Below are positions 35,890-45,466 of a stretch of DNA of 64,000 bases, piece after piece. The position numbers were made by a program, and so were the translations under genes. Source of the stretch: Saccharicrinis sp963677655 (lineage in GTDB: Bacteria > Bacteroidota > Bacteroidia > Bacteroidales > Marinilabiliaceae); the NCBI GenBank assembly GCA_963677655.1, contig OY782088.1; one strand, given 5' to 3'. A model generated the notes under the pieces. The model did no database searches. It had not been told where the DNA came from and was given only the letters and a program-made list of their open reading frames with translations. How positions within the stretch are numbered: position 1 is the stretch's first letter; the number at the start of each line of letters is the position of its first letter.

Positions 35890-36474
35890 ATGGATAGGCT
35901 AAATATATATATACGATATTTATATATATTATTAATAATATGTATTCCTAATAAAAATATTAAAGCAAGTTTAGGTGAAGGACAATATATGTTTAATTCA
36001 ATCATAATTAGTGGAACAACCAATATAAATAAATTTCAGATTACTTATAAAAGTGAATTTTTTACTCATTTTACAATTAACGATTCAGAAAAAGATTCAA
36101 TAGTATTATCAATACCGGTAGATAAATTCACAGCAGATTCTAAATTAATGCTGTCTGATTTTCTAGAATTAATAAATGCCAAAAAACATCCATACATTAA
36201 GATTATTATTCAGGATAAAATCAATACAGATTTTTTTGATTTAAATGCAGAATCAAAGAAGGAAATTTTAGTTGGTGTAAATGGAAAAACTAATTCTTAT
36301 TTTTGTAATACAGAATTACAAGAAGCATATAAAGATAAATGGTATTTTTCAGGAAAATTAATTATTAAACTTACTGACTTTGATCTGGAACCTCCGGAAA
36401 AGTTTTTAGGCTTGGTAAAAGTAAAAGACGATGTAACTATATCATTTAAAATTCTATTTGTCTTAGAAAATTAA
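35890..36474 (+). CDS. Divergent YceI-like protein
   Basis: 194 residues from the ATG at 35890; an in-frame TTG 12 bp upstream is less likely. The N terminus is a hydrophobic signal (YIRYLYILLIICIP). The body keeps the YceI layout of its neighbour at 33998: ISGTTNINKF in place of the TSTIHDW motif, INAKKHPYIKI in place of ENKHPVI, and LTDFDLEPPEKFLGLVKVKDDVTISF at the C terminus. It looks like a diverged paralogue. It is followed 15 bp later by an Rrf2 regulator gene. Confidence 0.78.
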   Translation: MDRLNIYIRYLYILLIICIPNKNIKASLGEGQYMFNSIIISGTTNINKFQITYKSEFFTHFTINDSEKDSIVLSIPVDKFTADSKLMLSDFLELINAKKHPYIKIIIQDKINTDFFDLNAESKKEILVGVNGKTNSYFCNTELQEAYKDKWYFSGKLIIKLTDFDLEPPEKFLGLVKVKDDVTISFKILFVLEN

Positions 36475-36489
36475 GAATTTATTGAAGTA

Positions 36490-36918
36490 ATGAAATTTAG
36501 CACTAAAATACGATATGGAATCAGAGCAATGGCAACCATTGCTAGTGAAAACTCCGGGCATGGTGTTTTACAAAAGGAAATAGCAGAGAGTCAGCTTATT
36601 TCAATTAAATATTTAGATCAGATTATTCGCGCCTTAAAGGCTGCTGAATTAATAGTAAATGTAAGAGGAAAAAAGAGTGGTTATATTTTAACTAAAGATC
36701 CTTCAGAAATAAGAATGCTAGATATTTATAGTGCTTTTGAAGGTGGGATTTATGTTATTGATTGTTTAAATGATTCTGTACAATGCGAATTTCAAGATAA
36801 ATGTAAATCTCTGATTTTTTGGGAGAATTTGAATAAGTTAATTAGTAATTATTTTACAACAGTTACATTACAAGATGTTTTGTCTGGGAAAATGCCTGCA
36901 GAAATTAATCTTTTATAA
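36490..36918 (+). CDS. Rrf2-family transcriptional regulator with Fe-S-type cysteines
   Basis: 142 residues. The N-terminal winged helix (KFSTKIRYGIRAMATIA, QKEIAESQLISIKYLDQIIRAL) is typical of Rrf2/IscR/NsrR proteins. Three cysteines follow the dimerisation helix in a C-x6-C-x5-C pattern (IDCLNDSVQC, FQDKCKS), similar to the cluster-ligating trio of IscR and NsrR. It could sense redox state, NO or iron-sulfur status. It is the last gene of the YceI cluster and probably controls it through the inverted repeat at 33954-33987. Confidence 0.88.
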   Translation: MKFSTKIRYGIRAMATIASENSGHGVLQKEIAESQLISIKYLDQIIRALKAAELIVNVRGKKSGYILTKDPSEIRMLDIYSAFEGGIYVIDCLNDSVQCEFQDKCKSLIFWENLNKLISNYFTTVTLQDVLSGKMPAEINLL

Positions 36919-36921
36919 AAA

Positions 36922-36953
36922 AACGCTGCCATTAAAATAAAATGACAGCGTTA
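36922..36953. terminator. Terminator after the Rrf2 gene
   Basis: AACGCTGcCATT pairs with AATGaCAGCGTT across a 7-nt A-rich loop; A and T tracts on the two sides allow use from either strand. The stem resembles the terminator at 33857. Confidence 0.7.
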
Positions 36954-36975
36954 TTGTATGATAATATTGTTATAA

Positions 36976-39468
36976 CTAGAATTTAATGTTAAATCCAGCT
37001 AGATATAAAGCTCCTATGTTATCCATAAACATAAATTCTTTAGTATCGTTATTTAAAATATTTCTTCCATTAACATATAAATCAATATTATCAGATAGTT
37101 TGTAGTTTACTTTAGCACTAAGTGTAAATTTGCTATCCATATTTCCTGTATAATCAAGCTCTACTTTATTTGGTGATTCTATGCCTAATATACCTACTTG
37201 TTCATATGGATTTGTTGAATTTTCATTAGCTGTGTATAATCTTTTTGAATCATTGTCATATTGTGTATACATGTAATGATCTCCATAATAATAACCTTGA
37301 GCAGTAATTGATAATTTTTTAATTGGCTTATATGTTAATGATAAACTCCCCCAGAATGAAGGAATAGCTTCGTTATCCATATCTTTGTAATAACTTTCGC
37401 CTGGTTGAGTGCTTGAACTATAGCTAGCATCAGGCGCATCTGCATATCCGCCTAATCCCATTATATATAGGTAGTAAGCTGTAATGTCGCTGATTAAAGT
37501 GCCTGTGTATTCTGCAGCTTGTAATCCTGCTACCTGGTCTCTGCTAAGATCCATAAAGTCGGTCACTTTAGTTTGTTGGTATGTAAAGTGTGCTTTTAAA
37601 AACAGTTTCTCTGAAAGAACCATATCGGCACTAATACTTATACCATATTGATTACTTGTTAAGTCTAAATCGCGGTAGGACGTATATAATGTTGTAGAAT
37701 AATACTCACCTTTTGTAATATCTAAAGTTGGATCACCCATAAATGTAACAGAAGTCGTCTTATCTGGCATTAATGCACTATAGTCTTTTGATTTATTATA
37801 GAATGCTTCAACATCTATTAAAAGCTTTTTACTAGGTCTTGTTCTGTATCCTATCTCGAACATATCCTGAACCATCATGCTAGGCTTTTCATTGCCTGCA
37901 AAATGAACAGCATCTACGCCTGCGCTTGTTCCTGCTGTGTTCCATGTATAATCGCTAAATGCATTAATTAAAAAAGTACTTTGATTGGCTCTGGAATAAA
38001 CTGCTCTAAACAAATTATTGTCATTTATTTTATATGATCCGGTAAATTGAAACGAAGGTTGCCACTTATCTGGCTTGTTATATTTTTCATCCCTTAAGGC
38101 AGCTACAAATCGTAATTTTTCTGTAGGATGATAATCAAAACGAGCACTGACAGCAAAGTTTTTTAATCCTACTCTACCATTGAAATAACCTTGTCCTAAT
38201 TCTTCAATATAGTCTCTGTCGTCGTAATAAACGGATTGGTAACTAACCCCTGGTCTTATGTTTAGTTTGTTGAATTTTAACAGGTAATCCAAAGATACAT
38301 TATATTGCTTGGTATCTTGTGTCCAACCTGTATGGTTTTTATTAAAATCCTGTATTACATTATTTGAACTGGCCTGTAAATTAAAACCATAGACGTTTGC
38401 AACAAAATTAGTGTAATATCCATACGAAACTCGTTGGTTATAAGGAGTTGGATTATCTCCAATTGTAGATGTAATTGCATTGGCATCAAGGTAACCTGCA
38501 TCTAAACTAAAAGATAAATCTTTATTGGCGTTAAAATTGACATAACCATTAATCCCTAATTTTTCTTTAGCTCTTTTTATATCAATAAATTCATCATCAA
38601 CATCATTAAGAGTCCATTTTTTAGCTTGATTTTGTGTATTATATTCATCTACAGTATAATATTCATCATCATAAATGGCATATAACTTGCTGCTGTTTCT
38701 ATCTCTGGATTCTATGTAGGATGATACTCCGGCAGAGAATTTATCATTGAATGATTTTTTGATATTAATATCACCAATAATTGTAGATTGTGATCCACCT
38801 TGAAAATTAGCACTTACAATAGGAGATTCATTGTTTATATCCTTAGTGATAAGATTGATTACACCATTTACTGCGTTTGGACCATAAAGTGCACTAGAAG
38901 GACCTCGTACAACTTCAATACGGTCTAGTTCTCCAAGACTTACAGGAAGAGTTTCCCAAAGAATACCTCCCATACCATAATTGAACACAGGTCTTCCGTC
39001 AATCATTACTAAAGTAGTCGTGTTTTCAGAATATATAAGCATGTTGTTCATTGGCATATTTTGTCCGCCTCTGATTTGAACGTCATAGTTTCCGTTTGTT
39101 TTTTCGCGAACAATAATACCCGGAACAAGTTTTAATGCTTCTTCGATTGAAGTTGCTCCACTTGTAACTATTTCTTCATAACTTAATACTGTAGTTGATA
39201 AAGATGAGTCAAAAAGGCTTTCTTCTGATTTTGAAGCGGATGTTACATCTTTATTTAATAACATCTCATAAAGTTCTTCCATTGTAGAAGCTCCTACAAT
39301 ATCCATTAGCTTCATAATCTCTTCTAAATCATAAGCGGATAATTCTTCTATATCCATTTGTAGAACCTCTTCACGAGAAAGAGAATTTACGTCTTTTTTT
39401 ATTTCTTGGGCAAATAATGATATTGAGAATATCAATAAGATTAGGGAGTATAAAAATTTATTTATCAT
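36976..39468 (-). CDS. TonB-dependent outer-membrane receptor (YfiR-paired), copy 1
   Basis: 830 residues: signal peptide (SLILLIFSISLFAQ), a conserved acidic/helical N-terminal extension (about 35-75, MDIEELSAYDLEEIMKLMD), then LLNKDVTSASKSEESLF leading into the plug domain (TSGATSIEEALKLVPG, VEVVRGPSSALYGPNAVNGVI). A beta-barrel follows to an aromatic C terminus (YLAGFNIKF). The ligand is unknown. It is preceded by a YfiR-like gene with 10 bp between them. The pair is a paralogue of the pair at 40115-43152. Confidence 0.9.
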   Translation of the reverse strand: MINKFLYSLILLIFSISLFAQEIKKDVNSLSREEVLQMDIEELSAYDLEEIMKLMDIVGASTMEELYEMLLNKDVTSASKSEESLFDSSLSTTVLSYEEIVTSGATSIEEALKLVPGIIVREKTNGNYDVQIRGGQNMPMNNMLIYSENTTTLVMIDGRPVFNYGMGGILWETLPVSLGELDRIEVVRGPSSALYGPNAVNGVINLITKDINNESPIVSANFQGGSQSTIIGDINIKKSFNDKFSAGVSSYIESRDRNSSKLYAIYDDEYYTVDEYNTQNQAKKWTLNDVDDEFIDIKRAKEKLGINGYVNFNANKDLSFSLDAGYLDANAITSTIGDNPTPYNQRVSYGYYTNFVANVYGFNLQASSNNVIQDFNKNHTGWTQDTKQYNVSLDYLLKFNKLNIRPGVSYQSVYYDDRDYIEELGQGYFNGRVGLKNFAVSARFDYHPTEKLRFVAALRDEKYNKPDKWQPSFQFTGSYKINDNNLFRAVYSRANQSTFLINAFSDYTWNTAGTSAGVDAVHFAGNEKPSMMVQDMFEIGYRTRPSKKLLIDVEAFYNKSKDYSALMPDKTTSVTFMGDPTLDITKGEYYSTTLYTSYRDLDLTSNQYGISISADMVLSEKLFLKAHFTYQQTKVTDFMDLSRDQVAGLQAAEYTGTLISDITAYYLYIMGLGGYADAPDASYSSSTQPGESYYKDMDNEAIPSFWGSLSLTYKPIKKLSITAQGYYYGDHYMYTQYDNDSKRLYTANENSTNPYEQVGILGIESPNKVELDYTGNMDSKFTLSAKVNYKLSDNIDLYVNGRNILNNDTKEFMFMDNIGALYLAGFNIKF

Positions 39469-39478
39469 TTGAGTTAAA

Positions 39479-39982
39479 TTATTTTATTTCAATTCCTAGG
39501 GCAATTAATTTTTGATCTACATTTAAATTGTGTGAAACAATATTCTGTTTTGAAATTTCATATTTCATCTTACCTCCTTGTAATGTGTAGTTAATACTGG
39601 CACCTTTATTACAAGCATTAGTGTTTTCACAAATAATTAATGTAGGTTTATTCAAAAAGTAATTTTTAACATCATTTATTTCGGAAGACTTTGAAGGTGG
39701 AATGAAGAAGATGTTTGCATTAGGAGCATCCTTAAAGTCTTTTACACTCTTAACAACAATGGTTTTGTTGTTTATTTTTCGAGCATTTGCAAGTTTATTT
39801 AATTCTGGTATTATTTCATCATGACCAAGGACACCTATAATAAACTCATTCTGGTTTGTTTGATTTGGCCATTCAATATATTTAGCAAAGTTAAACATAA
39901 ACAATGCTTTAAACATTGATTGTTGGCCTGATACAGATAATGATACAAGTATCATCATCACGGCAATTAGTTTTTTTTTCAT
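39479..39982 (-). CDS. YfiR-like (DUF4154) periplasmic protein, copy 1
   Basis: 167 residues with a signal peptide (AVMMILVSLSVSGQ). The family start MFKALFMFNFAKYIEWP and GVLGHDEI, KTIVVKSV and CENTNACNKGASINYTL match the YfiR/DUF4154 fold. In Pseudomonas, YfiR is a redox-responsive periplasmic repressor of a diguanylate cyclase; here it is coupled to a TonB receptor and no cyclase of that type is nearby. Two Cys in CENTNAC may form a disulfide. Confidence 0.85.
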   Translation of the reverse strand: MKKKLIAVMMILVSLSVSGQQSMFKALFMFNFAKYIEWPNQTNQNEFIIGVLGHDEIIPELNKLANARKINNKTIVVKSVKDFKDAPNANIFFIPPSKSSEINDVKNYFLNKPTLIICENTNACNKGASINYTLQGGKMKYEISKQNIVSHNLNVDQKLIALGIEIK

Positions 39983-40114
39983 AATTCTGAGTTTTGTTTT
40001 GGAATGTGATGTTTGAACTTTATTCGTAACATTTAGGTAAAGGTTTCAGGTTTTTATGAATATTTATTAAAAGGGAAGGAACTCCTAATAAAAGTTCCTT
40101 CCAATATAATTTCA

Positions 40115-42634
40115 TTAAAATTTAAAGTTTACGCCCCCAAAAAACATTGTAGGTATTTTATCCATATAAGCGAATTCATTAGAATCTTGATTCAATAAGT
40201 TTTTGCCAGTAATATGGAAAGTTAACTTATCAGTTGCTTTATATGATACTCTTGTGTTGAAAATAATTTTACTGTCAATATCTATATTGCCATATTGATT
40301 TTCAAAGGTTTGATCGCCGTAGAAATATGCATTTGGTAATATTTCAAGCTTATCGATAGGACGATAAGTTAAAGATATACCACCAAAGTATGATGGAGTA
40401 GATTTGTGTTCGTAATCGTCTTTGTAGTTATCAGGTACAACATTTGTAGAACTGGTAATAACATAATCAACCTCTGTTGGATCAATCGTTCCTGTCATTA
40501 CACCTGTTCCAAATTCAGTTAATGCACTTTCTATTTCCGTCTCTAGATCAGGGTTATACATCATAATTCCAGCTTGATATGAAACAATGTCATCACGACT
40601 CACCTGGTTGTAATTATCTAACTTAGTTTGCTGTAATGAAATGTGACCATTCATAATTAATTTCTCAGATACAATCCAGTCTGCAGATATTGATACTCCT
40701 TTTTGTTTGGATACTAAATCTGAGTTCATGTATTGCATGTTTACAATACCATTTACATCAGGAGTTGCAAGTCCGCTAACTACTTCTAATGGATTGAACA
40801 CTGCTAAAGAAGTTTGATAAGGCATTAATGCTCCAAAGTTTTCTGATTTATTATAAAAAGCTTCAAAATCTATTAAAATGTTTTTAGCCGGACGAACTCT
40901 GTATCCAAATTCAAACATGTCAGTTGTTAATAAATCATATTCTTTATTTCCATCAAACTGCATCACTTTAGGAAAAGAACGATTTACAAGATTCCATGTG
41001 TAATTAGAGTGAGCATTAACAAGGAACGAGGATTGATTTGCTCTTGAATAAACTAAACGTAATAAATGATTGTCGTTAAGTTTATATGATCCTACAAATT
41101 GCCATGATGTATAAATATCATTAGGGTGGTTATATTTTTCAGTTCTTAATGCCGCAATTAAACGAAGTTTATCAGTAGGTTTATAGTCTAATCGTAAACT
41201 TCCAGCCATAATTTCAATGTCTTTCTTCCCGTTTAGATAACCTCTACCCATTGATGAGATATATGGAGAATCATCATATGAAATATGCTGATAATTTAAT
41301 CCGGGGCGAATGGCAATTTTATCCAATTTTAAATTGTATTCAGCAGTAGTATTAAGTTGACGTAAATCTAGCTCAAATCCTTCATTTCCGGTCATAAAAT
41401 CAATATCTCCACCGTTGTAATTAGCTTGAAAACTAAATTCTTTAACATTAGCTCTAACATCTATATATCCGGTTTTAGAAACCTTACCTGAGTATGGGGT
41501 AGGCATATCTCCCATTGTGGATGTTAGTACATCAGATTGTTGATAACCTCCATTAATATTAATTGATGTTGAAGAATTTGGTGTTAACTTTACATATCCA
41601 TTTAGAGCATATCTTTCTTTTGAATTTTCAGGATGAAGGAAAATATCATCAGGTCCATAAATAGTTATTAATTCACCATCTTCATTGGTACCTGTTTCTC
41701 CAACTTCTGGAAATACTTTATATGTATTTCCGTTATCGACAGCATATAAATTCTTAATTTCATCTAATGAATAATAGCCATTACCAACAGACTTTCCATT
41801 GAGTACATACTTTTCAGTTTCATCACTGTTTAATCCGTTGTAAACATATATTTTATCCGTTTCTCTGTCTCTGGTTTCGTAGTTAGCAGTAACACCAAAA
41901 GCTAGTATATCGTTTAATTGTTTACGAAAAGCAATATCTCCAATGTATGAGTTCATACTACCTGCTTGTACATTTCCTGAAACAAGAGGAGTTTCATCAT
42001 CAATTTCAACAGTAATAATGTTAATTACACCTGATACAGCATTAGGTCCATATAATGCACTTGAAGGACCACGAACAACTTCTATACGATCAACATCTTC
42101 AAAGCTTACAGGTAATGATTCCCATAAAGTACCTCCGTGTGAATAATTAAAAACAGGTCTTCCGTTAATCATTACAAGTGTTTGAGAATTTTCAGAATAC
42201 AGCATCATGTTTTTAGAAGGTAAATTATCATTACCTCTAATATGAACATCAAAATTTCCATTTGTTTTCTCACGTACAATCACTCCCGGAACCATTCTTA
42301 GAGCTTCTTCAAAACAAGTAGCTCCCGATGAAATTATTTCGTCATGACTTAAAACGGTTGTAGATAGAGGTGAGTCAAATAAACTTTCTTCTGATTTGGA
42401 AGCTGATGTAACATCTTTGTTCAATAGCAGTTCGTATAGTTCTTCAATAGTTGAAGCTCCAACTATATCCATTAATTTCATGATTTCTTCTAAATCATAG
42501 GCGGACAATTCTTCTATATCCATTTGCAATACTTCTTCACGTGAGAGAGTATTTACATCTTTTTTTGTTTCTTGAGCATATACCGAAAAAGTTAATATCA
42601 GTAATAATGCTAGTGATATATATTTTTTAAGCAT
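40115..42634 (-). CDS. TonB-dependent outer-membrane receptor (YfiR-paired), copy 2
   Basis: 839 residues with the same architecture as the receptor at 36976: signal peptide, MDIEELSAYDLEEIMKLMD extension, VTSASKSEESLFDSPLST, plug (SSGATCFEEALRMVPG, VEVVRGPSSALYGPNAVSGVI) and barrel ending FFGGVNFKF. It has extra loop sequence near residues 260-330 compared with copy 1. It follows its YfiR-like gene by 14 bp. The barrels differ more than the N-terminal parts, consistent with duplicated receptors that diverged in ligand. Confidence 0.9.
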   Translation of the reverse strand: MLKKYISLALLLILTFSVYAQETKKDVNTLSREEVLQMDIEELSAYDLEEIMKLMDIVGASTIEELYELLLNKDVTSASKSEESLFDSPLSTTVLSHDEIISSGATCFEEALRMVPGVIVREKTNGNFDVHIRGNDNLPSKNMMLYSENSQTLVMINGRPVFNYSHGGTLWESLPVSFEDVDRIEVVRGPSSALYGPNAVSGVINIITVEIDDETPLVSGNVQAGSMNSYIGDIAFRKQLNDILAFGVTANYETRDRETDKIYVYNGLNSDETEKYVLNGKSVGNGYYSLDEIKNLYAVDNGNTYKVFPEVGETGTNEDGELITIYGPDDIFLHPENSKERYALNGYVKLTPNSSTSININGGYQQSDVLTSTMGDMPTPYSGKVSKTGYIDVRANVKEFSFQANYNGGDIDFMTGNEGFELDLRQLNTTAEYNLKLDKIAIRPGLNYQHISYDDSPYISSMGRGYLNGKKDIEIMAGSLRLDYKPTDKLRLIAALRTEKYNHPNDIYTSWQFVGSYKLNDNHLLRLVYSRANQSSFLVNAHSNYTWNLVNRSFPKVMQFDGNKEYDLLTTDMFEFGYRVRPAKNILIDFEAFYNKSENFGALMPYQTSLAVFNPLEVVSGLATPDVNGIVNMQYMNSDLVSKQKGVSISADWIVSEKLIMNGHISLQQTKLDNYNQVSRDDIVSYQAGIMMYNPDLETEIESALTEFGTGVMTGTIDPTEVDYVITSSTNVVPDNYKDDYEHKSTPSYFGGISLTYRPIDKLEILPNAYFYGDQTFENQYGNIDIDSKIIFNTRVSYKATDKLTFHITGKNLLNQDSNEFAYMDKIPTMFFGGVNFKF

Positions 42635-42648
42635 GTATTTATATTCAA

Positions 42649-43152
42649 TTATTTTACTTCAATTCCTAGAGAGATTAATTTTTGGTCAACTTTTAAATTA
42701 TGAGATTCAATATTCTTTCTACAAATCTCATACTTTAACTTTCCATCCTGTAAAGTGTAGTTGATTGCCGTTCCTTGAGCACAGGCACCTTTCTTTTCGC
42801 TTACAATTAATGTTGATTTACTACTAAAAAAAGAAGTTACTTCACTAATGTTTCCGGATTTTGATTCAGGAATAAAGAATAATTGAGCATTAGATACCTC
42901 GGATGGAGACTTAACACTCTTAACAACAATAGTTTTGTTATTAATTTTTTTTGACCCAGCTAACTTTTTTAGTTCACTTATGATGTCATCATTACCATAT
43001 ACACCAATTACAAACTCATTTTGATTAGAAAGGTTGGGCCATTCAATGTATTTTGCGAAATTAAACATAAACAATGCCTTAAACATTGATTGTTGGCCAG
43101 ATAGGGATAATGTGAGACATAACATTATCAGTATAGTCAACTTTTTTTTCAT
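42649..43152 (-). CDS. YfiR-like (DUF4154) periplasmic protein, copy 2
   Basis: 167 residues, the same length as and closely similar to the protein at 39479: the stretch from QQSMFKALFMFNFAKYIEWP onward is shared. Signal peptide (ILIMLCLTLSLSGQ). The Cys pair is represented here by a single Cys in KKGACAQG. It is the first gene of the four-gene run on the minus strand; the promoter should lie in 43153-43400. Confidence 0.85.
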   Translation of the reverse strand: MKKKLTILIMLCLTLSLSGQQSMFKALFMFNFAKYIEWPNLSNQNEFVIGVYGNDDIISELKKLAGSKKINNKTIVVKSVKSPSEVSNAQLFFIPESKSGNISEVTSFFSSKSTLIVSEKKGACAQGTAINYTLQDGKLKYEICRKNIESHNLKVDQKLISLGIEVK

Positions 43153-43878
43153 TTTAATAATTTGAGGTTTTTATTAGTTCTTTTATTTGGGTGTATATTC
43201 GATATATAAGGTAAAAAGGTTTCTTAATTTCCATAAATAGATATATTTTTTTACTCCGAAATTACTATTGTTAGTATAATATTAGAGGTCTACCCCATAT
43301 AGGGTATAAGCAGGTAGAAATTTTTGGATTAAATAATCGTTTGAAAATAAGAATACTTTAAATAGTGGCGTTATATGTTATGATGTTTGTATTAATAAAA
43401 AGAAGTATTGTGTTTAATAAGAAAGAGTAAGTGATAAATATTTGTTTAGTTTTGATAAATGCAGTGATTTTTTACGCTAAAATCAGAACCTTATGTGAAA
43501 TAGCTTTAAATGCATTAGGTTATTTTAAAAAATAAAAATAGTTTGAAATTAAAATATTGAGAAGTATTATTTAACTTTGTAGCGTAAATAATTCGTAAAA
43601 GAAAACATTTTGGAAACACTTTTGAAAATACTATCAATTTTGCCACTTCATCGATTCCAGAATATTAAAAACAGAGATTCTTTTTGCAAATAATTTAGGT
43701 TGTTAAATATGGAATTCATACGAAGACCATATAGTGACCTTTAGTTCTATTAATTTTTTATAGTTATTGAATGTATTGAATTTTAACTGGTTGATTTTGT
43801 ATTGGTTGGTTTAAATTGTTATGTAATGCATTCATGTGTTTAATTGTGGCATATAAAATGTCAACAAAAAATATTATT
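43153..43878. other. Long intergenic region / tnaA leader
   Basis: The divergent gap between the YfiR/TonB genes and tnaA. It contains a near-palindrome TACCCCATATAGGGTA (43291-43306) and a -7 box TAACTTTG (43572-43579). That promoter would give a leader of about 290 nt before tnaA. Within the leader are a 23-codon frame starting with TTG (43622-43693) and an 11-codon frame starting with ATG (43709-43744). See findings for possible attenuation. Confidence 0.5.
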
Positions 43879-45273
43879 ATGGAATTACCATTTGCAGAAT
43901 CATATAAAATAAAGATGGTTGAACCCATCAGAAAAAGTACTCGAGAAGAACGTGAGAGATGGATTAAGAAAGCAAATTATAATTTATTTAATTTAAAAAG
44001 TAATCAGGTTTTTATCGACCTGTTAACCGATAGTGGTACAGGAGCTATGAGTGACCGTCAATGGGCAAGTATGATGCTTGGAGATGAAAGTTATGCAGGA
44101 GCTTCTTCGTATTATAATCTAAAACAATCCATAAAAAATATACTTGGTTTTGATTATTTTTTACCAACACATCAAGGAAGAGCGGCAGAGAATGTATTGT
44201 TTTCGGCTTTAATATCTGAGGGTGATGTTGTACCGGGAAATACTCACTTTGATACTACAAAAGGACATATTGAATTCAGAAAGGCAACAGCGATTGATTG
44301 TACTATTGATGAGGCGTTTGATACTACTATACATCATCCTTTTAAAGGTAATATCGATTTAAATAAGCTTGAGAGTGTTTTTATTCAATACACAAGTAAA
44401 CGAATTCCTTGTATAATTGTAACAGTTACCTGTAATTCTTCGGGAGGACAGCCTGTTTCAATGAAGAATTTAAAAGAGGTTTATGAATTATCGAAACAGT
44501 ATGGAATTAGAGTGATTTTCGATTCTGCTCGTTTTGCTGAAAATGCTTATTTTATTAAAACCAGAGAAGAGGGGTATGCAAATAAAACCATTAAGGAAAT
44601 TGTTGCAGAAATGTATACCTATGCTGATGGAATGACAATGAGTAGTAAAAAGGATGCTATTGTAAATATGGGTGGTTTTATAGCTTTACGAGAGGAAGAG
44701 TTATTTAAAAAAGCAGCTCAGTTTAATATTATTTACGAGGGATATATCACTTATGGAGGAATGTCAGGTCGAGATATGAACGCTTTGGCACAAGGTTTGG
44801 ATGAGGGAACAGAGTTTGATTATTTGGAAACAAGGATTAAGCAGGTAGAATACTTAGGTAATAAATTGAGAGAATTTGGAGTGCCTGTTCAGGAACCTTT
44901 TGGTGGTCATGCTATTTTTGTTGATGCTAAACGATTTTTGCCTCATTTACCTGTAGAACAATTTGTAGCTCAAACACTGGCTATTGAATTATATATAGAA
45001 GCAGGTGTAAGAGGTGTAGAGATAGGAACATTGTTGGCAGATAGAGATCCAAAAACAAGAGAAAACAGATATCCAAAATTAGAGTTATTAAGGTTAGCTA
45101 TTCCAAGAAGAGTTTATACAAATAATCATATGGATGTGATTGCTGTCGCATTAAAAAATGTATTTGATAGGAGGGAAAAGATACAAACAGGATATAGGAT
45201 AGTAAATGAGGCACCAATTTTGCGTCACTTTACAGTAGAGTTAGCTCCTTATCAAAAAGAAATGAGTTATTAA
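43879..45273 (+). CDS. tnaA: Tryptophanase
   Basis: 464 residues from the ATG at 43879 (MELPFAESYKIKMVEP), the usual start; an ATG at 43858 and a TTG at 43816 only add an unconserved leader. Tryptophanase rather than tyrosine phenol-lyase is indicated by DSARFAENAYFIK, VEIGTLLADRDPKT and LRHFTVEL. The PLP-binding Lys is in MSSKKDAIV. It splits tryptophan to indole, pyruvate and ammonia in the cytoplasm. Monocistronic; a terminator follows. The permease partner common in Proteobacteria is absent. Confidence 0.94.
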   Translation: MELPFAESYKIKMVEPIRKSTREERERWIKKANYNLFNLKSNQVFIDLLTDSGTGAMSDRQWASMMLGDESYAGASSYYNLKQSIKNILGFDYFLPTHQGRAAENVLFSALISEGDVVPGNTHFDTTKGHIEFRKATAIDCTIDEAFDTTIHHPFKGNIDLNKLESVFIQYTSKRIPCIIVTVTCNSSGGQPVSMKNLKEVYELSKQYGIRVIFDSARFAENAYFIKTREEGYANKTIKEIVAEMYTYADGMTMSSKKDAIVNMGGFIALREEELFKKAAQFNIIYEGYITYGGMSGRDMNALAQGLDEGTEFDYLETRIKQVEYLGNKLREFGVPVQEPFGGHAIFVDAKRFLPHLPVEQFVAQTLAIELYIEAGVRGVEIGTLLADRDPKTRENRYPKLELLRLAIPRRVYTNNHMDVIAVALKNVFDRREKIQTGYRIVNEAPILRHFTVELAPYQKEMSY

Positions 45274-45316
45274 AAAAATAGTTTTGTATAAATACATTTG
45301 TATTAGTTTGAGCAAG

Positions 45317-45347
45317 AGAGACATGTTGTTAGCATGTCTCTTTTTAT
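45317..45347 (+). terminator. Intrinsic terminator after tnaA
   Basis: AGAGACATG pairs with CATGTCTCT over a 7-nt loop and is followed by TTTTATTT. Confidence 0.85.
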
Positions 45348-45425
45348 TTAGTAAAACAGCATGTTTTACTAGGGGATTTAATTGATAAATATTTGACAAA
45401 ACTGGATTTTAGTGAATAAAGCTTT

Positions 45426-45433
45426 TAATTTTG
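45426..45433 (+). promoter_or_regulatory. -7 promoter element of the DUF4382 gene
   Basis: TAATTTTG lies 34 bp before the ATG. It overlaps the in-frame TTG at 45431, which argues against that upstream start. Confidence 0.5.
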
Positions 45434-45466
45434 TGTCATACAAATACACAACACAAAATTTATATT

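Noticed and set aside
39479..43152. YfiR-like proteins as controllers of a local diguanylate cyclase
   Set aside because: No GGDEF domain protein is encoded in the window; the partner is a TonB receptor.
33978..43279. TAGTATAA half-sites near 35853 and 43272 as further Rrf2 operators
   Set aside because: An A/T-rich 8-mer is expected several times by chance in this window and the other occurrences are not palindromic.
43709..43744. 11-codon ATG frame (MEFIRRPYSDL) before tnaA as a tnaC leader
   Set aside because: It has no Trp and no similarity to TnaC; kept only as part of the leader description.
43816..43878. Longer N termini for tnaA (TTG at 43816, ATG at 43858)
   Set aside because: The added residues are not part of the conserved tryptophanase N terminus, which begins MELPFAES at 43879.
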